Source: Synechococcus sp. Tobar12-5m-g (GTDB lineage: Bacteria > Cyanobacteriota > Cyanobacteriia > PCC-6307 > Cyanobiaceae). Taken from it: 64,000 bases of DNA. The translations under genes and the position numbers were made by a program. The notes under the pieces were generated by a model. That model did no database searches and was not told the DNA's origin. It saw nothing but the letters and a program-made list of their open reading frames with translations. The DNA is taken from the NCBI RefSeq assembly GCF_024345415.1, contig NZ_JAGQBB010000007.1, positions 57,572 through 121,571 of the forward strand, read 5' to 3'. Positions 58,112-64,000 of this stretch are shown here, in pieces; the first letter of the stretch is position 1, and every line of letters begins with the position of its first letter.

Positions 58112-59533
58112 TTAGAAGGCGTTGGGGGATGACAAGCCGAACACGGTGCGCAGCATGATCTTGATATCAAGGCGTAACGACCAGTCACGCTGGTAGCGCA
58201 GATCCGCCTCGATGCGGCTGGCCATCGATTGCAGGGTGGAGGTTTCGCCGCGCCAACCCTCAACCTGGGCCAGGCCGGTCATGCCGGGCTTGAACTGGAG
58301 GCGCTGCATGAAGGCGGAGATCTGAGGACGGAATTTTTCGTCCAGAGAAACCGGGTGGGGACGTGGACCCACCAAGCTCATTTCTCCCTTCAATACATTG
58401 ATGAGCTGAGGCAACTCGTCAAGGGACCAGCGGCGAAGAAAGCTTCCTAAAGGGGTAACACGAGGATCATTGCGTTTAGCTTGGACATAAACCAGGCTAT
58501 CGCCTGGCTCCATGACAGTCATGGTTCGAAACTTAAAGATACGAAAGCGTCGACCTTTAAAGCCATAACGATCCTGACAAAAGAGAACAGGACCAGGGCT
58601 TGTGAGCGAAATCAAGCCAGCTATCGACAAGAGAAGAGGAGATAAGACAATAAGCAGCACTAGCGAACCAAACAAATCAATCAGCCTCTTGGCTTGACGC
58701 TGGAGATTGGCTTCTGGCGGTCCCCAGAGGCAAAACACCAATTGACTGCCAAGCCGGTCTATGTTGAATGTCATCCCCTCCTGGGCCCAGTGGGGAACGT
58801 AGTAAACCGGCAGACAGGTATCACCGAAGAAATGAATCACTTCGGACATAGAAAGATGGTTGGTGCGGCGATCAGGGTAGTAACTGAAATAGATCTTGTC
58901 GGCCGTGTTCGATTCCAGCCAGCGCCGCAGTTCGGAGAGACCCCCCTGGGATGGGGGAATGGATTTCGGCAGGCTGGTGGGCTCTGGGGAGGGTGATTCA
59001 AACCAAGCCGCCAGCCGCAGGCCCAGATGGGGGTGGGCGACGAGCTGTTGATTGAAGAGGTCGGCCGTATCGGCGGGTCCCCAATAGATCACTTGGCGGC
59101 TGTTCCCTCCTTTGGCGCGATAACTGCGGAGAAGCTGGCGCCCCCCCAGGTGGCAGAGGAGAAACCAACCTAGGCTGAGAACAGTCCAGACGATGACAGA
59201 AAAACGCGAGAAAGAATCGCTGGTTTTGGTGAAGAAGGCGATCAACAACAGGATCGTGATCATCGTCAACCAGCTCACCAGCAGGCGGCGCAGCAACAGC
59301 ACCAAACTCTCCTGTCGATAGCTCTGATAGATGTTTCCTTGGTTGAGAACAAGGGCGGAGACGACAAGAATACAGAATCCGGCCTGCTCAAACAAACTGC
59401 CCTGGCTGGGATAAGCGCCCGTGTTCCAAAAAGAGAGCAGGAGAAAGGTGCCGCTGATCACCAGCGGATCCAGCCAACGCTGAATGAGGTTGAGATCCTT
59501 GCTGTAAAGCCTGAGCAGCCCAGTGGATTTCAT
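58112..59533 (-). CDS. Polyprenyl-phosphate sugar-1-phosphate transferase (WbaP/CpsE-like)
   Basis: 473 residues. Four TM helices and a CoA-binding-like middle form the N-terminal half. The C-terminal catalytic domain has KRLIDLFGSLVLLIVLSPLL, SPGPVLFCQDRYGFKGRRF, IFKFRTM and RRWSLDELPQLINVLKGEMS, then VGPRP. It starts surface-polysaccharide synthesis by loading the first sugar phosphate on undecaprenyl phosphate. It opens the polysaccharide region to its right. Confidence 0.93.
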   Translation of the reverse strand: MKSTGLLRLYSKDLNLIQRWLDPLVISGTFLLLSFWNTGAYPSQGSLFEQAGFCILVVSALVLNQGNIYQSYRQESLVLLLRRLLVSWLTMITILLLIAFFTKTSDSFSRFSVIVWTVLSLGWFLLCHLGGRQLLRSYRAKGGNSRQVIYWGPADTADLFNQQLVAHPHLGLRLAAWFESPSPEPTSLPKSIPPSQGGLSELRRWLESNTADKIYFSYYPDRRTNHLSMSEVIHFFGDTCLPVYYVPHWAQEGMTFNIDRLGSQLVFCLWGPPEANLQRQAKRLIDLFGSLVLLIVLSPLLLSIAGLISLTSPGPVLFCQDRYGFKGRRFRIFKFRTMTVMEPGDSLVYVQAKRNDPRVTPLGSFLRRWSLDELPQLINVLKGEMSLVGPRPHPVSLDEKFRPQISAFMQRLQFKPGMTGLAQVEGWRGETSTLQSMASRIEADLRYQRDWSLRLDIKIMLRTVFGLSSPNAF

Positions 59534-59561
59534 TGAACCTGAAGCTAAGCGACTAAAGTTA

Positions 59562-60108
59562 TCAGGGAATATCGAGCTTTTGCTCGAATTTGGTCAACAC
59601 CGCATCCCGATCCCAGTCCAACAAGGCCAGTTGGCGAGCAGCGGCCCCCAGGCGGGCTCGCCGGGGGGATCCTCAGCCAGGGCCTGGGCGGCGTCAGCGA
59701 GTGCAGCCGCATCACCGCGGGCGGGTGACCACGCCTTCTGAGGAAGCAGGTGGAGATCGGCGAGTGCAGCAGGGAATTGAAACGCTCCGACGGCTGCAGG
59801 GGCAGGAAGCGCACCCTGGGGAGATCTCCGCAGGAGGCTTCGAAGGCGGCGCGGGTGGGTCCGGCGCCGCAGAAGATCCAGTGGAGGGTGGGTAGGCCGG
59901 CAAGCCGCGAAGCGCATGCGCATTCGGCGAGAACGTCCAGCCCCTGCTTGCGGTTCATGCTGCAGGAATACAGGGCCACCACCGCATCGGCGGGCAAACC
60001 CAACTCGGCTCGCCAGTCTGGCTGGGCGGGCGTAGGTTCCGGCTCGATGGCGTCGCAATCCACCCAGTTGGGAAAGAGCCAGATGCGGCTGGGCTCCACC
60101 CCCTTGTG
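59562..60108 (-). pseudogene. Decayed WcaI-type glycosyltransferase (GT4), C-terminal remnant
   Basis: Reading three frames in turn recovers a glycosyltransferase. Frame 1 has HKGVEPSRIWLFPNWVD, LHWIFCGAGPTRAAFE and RFLPLQPSERFNSLL. A shift near 59755 gives LADLHLLPQKA, and after an apparent internal deletion RGDAAALADAAQALAEDP. A second shift near 59675 gives RARLGAAARQLALLDWDRD to the stop at 59562. The N-terminal half is missing beyond 60108. The intact gene at 60679 belongs to the same family, so this is probably the displaced copy. Confidence 0.85.
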
Positions 60109-60204
60109 GCCAGGGCTGATTCAAAGTGTGTCGTAGGTGCTCAGGCCTGAGCCGCCAACTTTGTGACTGCCTGGAGTTCATATAGTGCTCATGATTCGTG
60201 GTGC

Positions 60205-60410
60205 CCTAATATTGTTGGAATCGGGAATGGTGTTCATCACGCAGAAGGGTGTCCAGTCTAAGATGCCCTCTAATAAGCCCCTGTCGTTGACCTCAATTTC
60301 CAGCTCCTCAACCGCAAGCGAAAGGCAATGCCTATGCTGAGGTTGAACAGCTGCTGCAGCACCAGCATCTTGAAGAGGTTGAGCGGATCATTTCGCTTAA
60401 AACCCGCATT
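60205..60410 (-). pseudogene. Remnant of IS5-family transposase, N-terminal part
   Basis: On the minus strand 60408-60336 reads AGFKRNDPLNLFKMLVLQQL then FNLS. In another frame, 60312-60282 reads VEELEIEVNDRG, and 60240-60217 in that same frame reads VMNTIPDS. These are successive blocks of the N-terminal region of IS5-type transposases. There is one frameshift, small indels, and no catalytic domain. Clearly non-functional. Confidence 0.75.
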
Positions 60411-60678
60411 TCACTTGCGTTCGTCGCTTAACCTTGCTCCAGCAGTTGGCTAAAGTCCTCTCAGGGAATCGTCTCAGTAGAGCTGCCAACGTCGGATTTA
60501 CGCGTTGAAGATGTAGAGCTCGCTTCTCCTCATCCCAGAATCAACTCAATTCAGTTTTGCACCATTGGAATGTATAGTTTCTATCGTGGCATTAAAGCGG
60601 TGCCATATATACTTAGGCATTTATCAGGTGCACTTAAGTCAAGCCATATTGCGAGTTGGAAACACGTTCATTTCGGTT
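60411..60678. other. AT-richer non-coding stretch beside the IS remnant
   Basis: No frame with protein-like content is visible. Composition is clearly lower in GC than the core genome. Together with the breakpoint at 60108 and the transposase remnant it forms a 570-base scar between the dead and the intact glycosyltransferases. Confidence 0.5.
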
Positions 60679-61926
60679 TCAGATACGAAACTTCTGCGCA
60701 TGATTGAAAACGAGAACCTCAAGCGAAGATTCCCAGTCCCCTAGCACAGTGTTCCGATCAAAAGCCTTAACCGCCTCTAGCCCGCGCCACCCAGTCTTTT
60801 CTCGGAAAACAGCATCATTGGCATAGGTCTCTAAGTTTTGCTGCAATCCCGGTAAATCGCCGTAGGGGCTTACCAAGCCAAATCTGCCGGCAACGATGGC
60901 TTGTGCCAATTCTGAGCTTGCGTCAGCGGCCACCAACAATGGCTTCTGCCGTGCCATCAAACCCAACAGCTTGGATGGGAAAAAGTTGTCCCCTGCGCCG
61001 CTTCGTTGAGAAACGAAGATCAAATCTACATCCGTGAGCATCTCCTTATACTTGTTCTGGTCGAGGAATGGCAAGAAAGTGAGATTTTTAAGCTGCATCT
61101 CATCCGCCATTGTTGAAAGGCGTGGTTTGTCAGCACCATCCCCGATCACAAAGAAATAGAAGCGTGGGTCGTGCTCTACGGCGCTTGCTAGCCGAATCAA
61201 TGAATCCACTCCCTGCTTCACTCCTAGATTTCCTGCATATGCAACTGTAAGCTTATTAACGGCGGCCGAATGCTGGTTTAGGAAGCGCCCAGACGGGGCA
61301 GCGCCAGCGTATTCCTTTACATCCACCCAGTTTGGAACAAGCCTTGTTTTGTGTGATGGTACGCCCTTCGCCCAAACCTTCACCAACATGCCATCAGAAA
61401 TCGTCGTGACCTGATCGGCTTGGCGGTAGATCCACCCCTCAAGGGTTTGCATAATCCGAGACAGGGGACCTGTCTCCAGCATGCCGAGAGCAACAGCAGC
61501 GTCCAAGGGAAGATCCTGAATATTGATGACGAGCGGTCGACACCATACCTTTGCCGCCAACAACGCGACGAAACCCAGAAAAAATGGTGGTGTAAAGATG
61601 ACGATGACATCAGGACGACCTGCACGTAGAAAGTTCAGTGCAGCAAACAGGCAGAATGAGGCCTCGTGCAGCAAGCGCTTGAAGGTCGATACCTTGCGGG
61701 GAACGTAGAGATACCCGCGTAGTGTGCGAACGCCTTGGTATCTGCCAGTCGCAAGCAACCTTCCTCTGTCCTCGGGACTTTTCTGCCAGCGCGGGTAGTA
61801 GGAGAACCCCGTCACCATAGTGACGCAATGGCCACGCTCTGCAAGATAAACAGGAAAGTCTGTCGAATAAACGCCAATACCTGCGTGATCAGGTGCGAAA
61901 AAACTGCTCGAGACCAGGACCTTCAT
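60679..61926 (-). CDS. WcaI-type glycosyltransferase (GT4)
   Basis: 415 residues with a GT-B fold. The N-terminus VLVSSSFFAPDHAGIGVYST, then DLPLDAAVALGML, RLVPNWVDVKEYAG and the donor-site FPSKLLGLMARQKPLLVAAD match the colanic-acid WcaI family, which transfers a sugar (fucose in WcaI) during exopolysaccharide assembly. Codon use and GC are lower than in the core genes, suggesting acquisition. ATG 61926. Confidence 0.9.
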   Translation of the reverse strand: MKVLVSSSFFAPDHAGIGVYSTDFPVYLAERGHCVTMVTGFSYYPRWQKSPEDRGRLLATGRYQGVRTLRGYLYVPRKVSTFKRLLHEASFCLFAALNFLRAGRPDVIVIFTPPFFLGFVALLAAKVWCRPLVINIQDLPLDAAVALGMLETGPLSRIMQTLEGWIYRQADQVTTISDGMLVKVWAKGVPSHKTRLVPNWVDVKEYAGAAPSGRFLNQHSAAVNKLTVAYAGNLGVKQGVDSLIRLASAVEHDPRFYFFVIGDGADKPRLSTMADEMQLKNLTFLPFLDQNKYKEMLTDVDLIFVSQRSGAGDNFFPSKLLGLMARQKPLLVAADASSELAQAIVAGRFGLVSPYGDLPGLQQNLETYANDAVFREKTGWRGLEAVKAFDRNTVLGDWESSLEVLVFNHAQKFRI

Positions 61927-62178
61927 TCGTGCGTCAACAGGGGGGGACTAGTGTCAATGATCGCTATTAGCCGATTAATGATGTATCTAGCAAGGGGAGT
62001 TTGTGCCATGTTTGTTGACCACAAGATTCCGTCGATAATGATCAGGAAAACATGGTAAACCAACACTCGAGCACAATCATATTGATGGAACCAAGTCGAA
62101 ACATCTCCTAGGCAGAGCTTACAGCTAGCAGAAGTCAAAGCGGAGTTACTAACATTCTTATGGAAAAGTCACTACTGC

Positions 62179-63240
62179 TTACTTACCTTTTCGATGCTGC
62201 CATGCCTCGACAATCTGGCGAACAGTGTCTTCGAGAGAGTGAGTGATGTCCCAAGATGGATAATGCGCACGCATCTTTCTGAGATCCGAGTAGTAACAAA
62301 TATGGTCGCCGATGCGACAATCGTCTATGTACGCATAGTCTTGGGCCTTGCCAGTGTACTTCTCGGCAAGCTTGAAGGCCTCTAGTATTGATGTGCTGTT
62401 GGCCTTACCACCACCAAGGTTGTATACCTCACCCACGCGAGGAGCAGCGACAAATGCTGCGATGAAACGGGCTACATCATGAGAATGGATGTTGTCACGC
62501 ACCTGCTTGCCCTTGTAGCCAAAGATCTTATATTCTCTATGCTCCACATTGCACTTAACCAGGTAGGAGAGAAAGCCGTGCAGCTCAACGCCGCTGTGAT
62601 TCGGGCCGGTCAAACAGCCTCCCCGAAGTGCGCATGTGGGCATGCCAAAGTAACGCCCGTATTCCTGAACCATCACATCGGCAGCAACCTTCGATGCCCC
62701 GAAGATGGAGTGCGTGGACTGATCGATGCTAAACGTTTCGGGTATCCCTTCCGCGTAGGTGGGGTCTGCGTAGTCCCAACGGGTTTCCATCTCCCGTAGC
62801 TCGATTCGATTTGGTGCATCGCCGTACACTTTGTTTGTACTCAAGTGCACAAAGGGGGATTCCGGGCACGCCTGTCGAGCGGCCTCCAGAAAATTCAGTG
62901 TTCCAACGGCGTTGGTATCAAAATCGTCGAAGGGGATCGCTGCAGCTCGGTCGTGGGAGGGCTGGGCAGCCGTGTGAACGATGGCAGAAGGCCCAAGCGA
63001 TTTCACCAGGGCAATGACCCCGCCACGATCGCGGATATCCAGCTCATGATGGTGAAAATTGGGAAGGTCCTGCTCAAGTCGGCTTTGATTCCACCGAGTG
63101 TCGCCCTGTGGCCCAAAGAAGACAGCCCGCTGATTATTGTCCACCCCGTGGACCTCGTAGCCAAGCTCACGGGCAAAATAAACACAGACCTCCGATCCGA
63201 TCAGGCCGGAAGAGCCAGTGACGAGCAAAGTCTTAGCCAT
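62179..63240 (-). CDS. NAD-dependent nucleotide-sugar epimerase (extended SDR)
   Basis: 353 residues resembling CDP-tyvelose/paratose-type epimerases: [20 protein letters not shown] for NAD binding, [23 protein letters not shown] and the C-terminal GEVYNLGGG. The position of the catalytic YxxxK Tyr is Phe ([11 protein letters not shown]), while the Lys is kept. It probably makes an activated sugar for surface glycan. About 250 bases of AT-rich DNA separate it from the glycosyltransferase. Confidence 0.88.
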   Translation of the reverse strand: MAKTLLVTGSSGLIGSEVCVYFARELGYEVHGVDNNQRAVFFGPQGDTRWNQSRLEQDLPNFHHHELDIRDRGGVIALVKSLGPSAIVHTAAQPSHDRAAAIPFDDFDTNAVGTLNFLEAARQACPESPFVHLSTNKVYGDAPNRIELREMETRWDYADPTYAEGIPETFSIDQSTHSIFGASKVAADVMVQEYGRYFGMPTCALRGGCLTGPNHSGVELHGFLSYLVKCNVEHREYKIFGYKGKQVRDNIHSHDVARFIAAFVAAPRVGEVYNLGGGKANSTSILEAFKLAEKYTGKAQDYAYIDDCRIGDHICYYSDLRKMRAHYPSWDITHSLEDTVRQIVEAWQHRKGK

Positions 63241-63584
63241 AAATCAAAAAATCTATTGTTGGGTTAGGTCGTCTGAATGTGGGGAGCAGTAAGGTCAAAT
63301 CAGGGAAACTCCAGACATTAGGGAAGCTGAGCGAGATCGACACGAAGAGTTAGACTACAACAACTTACTTACCTACGTAATCACAAAGAAAACCCTTTCG
63401 TCAAGAGATTTTTTCAAACCAAGACATAAGGGCACTTCACAAAGTTGATATTCCCGAGGAAAGTTTCAGATCTCACATTCAACCTCTCGTTTGTCACATT
63501 CAACCTCTCGTTCTGCTCGAATCCGCATGATGGGTGGCAGCAGCCAGGACTTCAAGACGGGGCCATAAGTTCCGAGATGAATGA
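63241..63584. other. AT-rich intergenic region with a tandem repeat
   Basis: No gene is visible. The segment has low GC, several A/T runs (e.g. near 63400) and the 21-base-period direct repeat at 63473-63512. It probably carries the promoter of the epimerase gene and the outer end of the transposase fragment to its right. Confidence 0.5.
63473..63512 (+). repeat. Two 19-base direct repeats, 21-base period
   Basis: TCACATTCAACCTCTCGTT occurs at 63473-63491 and again at 63494-63512 without mismatch. A 21-base period is two helical turns, so both copies face the same side of the DNA, as for operator or iteron sites; a transposition scar is the alternative. Confidence 0.85.
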
Positions 63585-63786
63585 TCAGGAAGCCAGCCTC
63601 ACTACTTTTAAAATGCCGTACAGGTATCGCAGAAAGTCATAAATCAGATTGGACAGACCACACCAAGCCCTCATTGCCGGCAGGCAGTTCTGCCTTGACA
63701 GCTTGCCGCGCATCCAGGTTGTAATGAGCCTAAAGGCATGCTCAACCCTTGCCCGCACGCTTAACAGCACCTTGTTTTCTCCTAGG
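63585..63786 (-). pseudogene. C-terminal fragment of IS5/IS4-type transposase
   Basis: The minus-strand frame reads LLSVRARVEHAFRLITTWMR then LPAMRAWCGLSNLIYDFLRY to a stop at 63585, typical of the C-terminal DDE-domain helix (R-x-x-VEHAF). Upstream the frame runs into the end of the IS481 element, so the rest of the gene is separated or lost. The exact junction is between about 63783 and 63800. Confidence 0.75.
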
Positions 63787-64000
63787 TGTGTAGTCCCACC
63801 ACGTTGTTCAGCTGACGATTGGGTGTGAGGTCGCCAGGGTCGGGGTGTCACCGCCCGTCCCAAACCTCACACACCATGCATAGCCACCCCAATGCCCGAT
63901 TGACGCCCATCGGTCGTGAACGCCTGATCTGCAGGCATCTCGATGATGGTGTGCCGCTCAAAGCCCTTGCGGCAGAAGCCGGGATCAGCCTGCGCAGTGC
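63787..64000 (+). mobile_element. IS481-family insertion sequence, left end (continues past the window)
   Basis: The left end lies near TGTAG at 63789. An inverted repeat GTGTGAGGT (63823-63831)/ACCTCACAC (63864-63872) sits just before the transposase ATG at 63876. It could fold in read-through transcripts and mask the start, as in many IS elements. Boundaries are approximate because the right end is outside the window. Confidence 0.6.
63876..64000 (+). CDS. IS481-family transposase, N-terminus (partial)
   Basis: The first 41 codons read MHSHPNARLTPIGRERLICR, then a helix-turn-helix VPLKALAAEAGISLRSA. The N-x-RLTP-x-GRE start and the HTH are characteristic of IS481 transposases. The gene runs off the end of the window, so whether it is intact cannot be judged. 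Confidence 0.85.
   Translation, partial: MHSHPNARLTPIGRERLICRHLDDGVPLKALAAEAGISLRS

Noticed and set aside
60205..63786. The two transposase fragments considered as halves of one split element
   Set aside because: On the minus strand the N-terminal piece lies downstream of the C-terminal piece, the wrong order for a simple interruption.
63823..63872. Inverted repeat before the IS481 transposase considered as a terminator
   Set aside because: No T-run follows and it abuts the start codon; it fits an IS-end regulatory hairpin better.

Overview
The window is chromosomal DNA of a high-GC unicellular cyanobacterium, most likely a Synechococcus/Cyanobium-type picocyanobacterium. It carries geranylgeranyl reductase (chlP), ferredoxin-sulfite reductase, the bifunctional class II FBPase/SBPase, glgC, hemA and ccsA. 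It also has the picocyanobacterial neighbourhood map / rplS / trnW / 62-residue KOW-like protein / trnD / gltX. Coding density is very high, many neighbours overlap by 1-14 bases, and GTG/TTG starts are common.

Layout. 1-4.6 kb: end of rpsB, tsf, an acidic uncharacterised protein, recG. 4.6-14.3 kb: two M15 peptidases (VanX-like and VanY-like) flanking sir, glyS and chlP, then typA and a DUF309 gene. 14.4-19.4 kb: LPS-transport genes (LptA-like, lptB, lptF/G), ccsA and a GT39 transferase. 19.4-27.3 kb: carbon metabolism (rpe, FBPase/SBPase, glgC, then gnd-pgl-CIA30-unknown as a start/stop-overlapping chain) with hemA inside it. 27.3-29.3 kb: ilvD and a small membrane protein. 29.4-35.2 kb: a minus-strand respiratory operon (two DUF2231 proteins, ctaC-D-E, GMC oxidoreductase) whose subunit II has lost the CuA ligands, so it looks like the alternative respiratory terminal oxidase (ARTO) type. 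35.4-42.6 kb: HdeD-like protein, gamma-glutamyltransferase and fused 5-oxoprolinase, YajQ, MAPEG protein. 42.6-47.5 kb: SPFH protein and NfeD (divergent, separated by a C12 tract), a SLOG/DprA-like protein, a BioD-like/DRTGG protein, an SDR, map. 47.6-55.5 kb: rplS, two tRNA genes, hcp-like gene, flavin reductase, gltX, antiporter, polA. 55.5-58.1 kb: HEPN/MNT pair, Rieske oxygenase, Cys-rich protein.

58.1-64 kb is accessory: a polyprenyl-phosphate sugar transferase, a decayed WcaI-type glycosyltransferase, a decayed IS5-type transposase, an intact WcaI-type glycosyltransferase, a nucleotide-sugar epimerase, a transposase C-terminal fragment and the start of an IS481 transposase. Base composition falls visibly from about 60.1 kb on. 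This looks like the edge of a surface-polysaccharide island reshaped by insertion sequences.

The most distinctive unit is the CuA-less oxidase operon, translationally coupled to a GMC flavoprotein that appears to lack the usual catalytic His and Asn. Next come the hyperconserved-protein locus, the overlapping ggt/oxoprolinase pair and the IS-riddled polysaccharide island. No CRISPR array, prophage or rRNA gene was seen.
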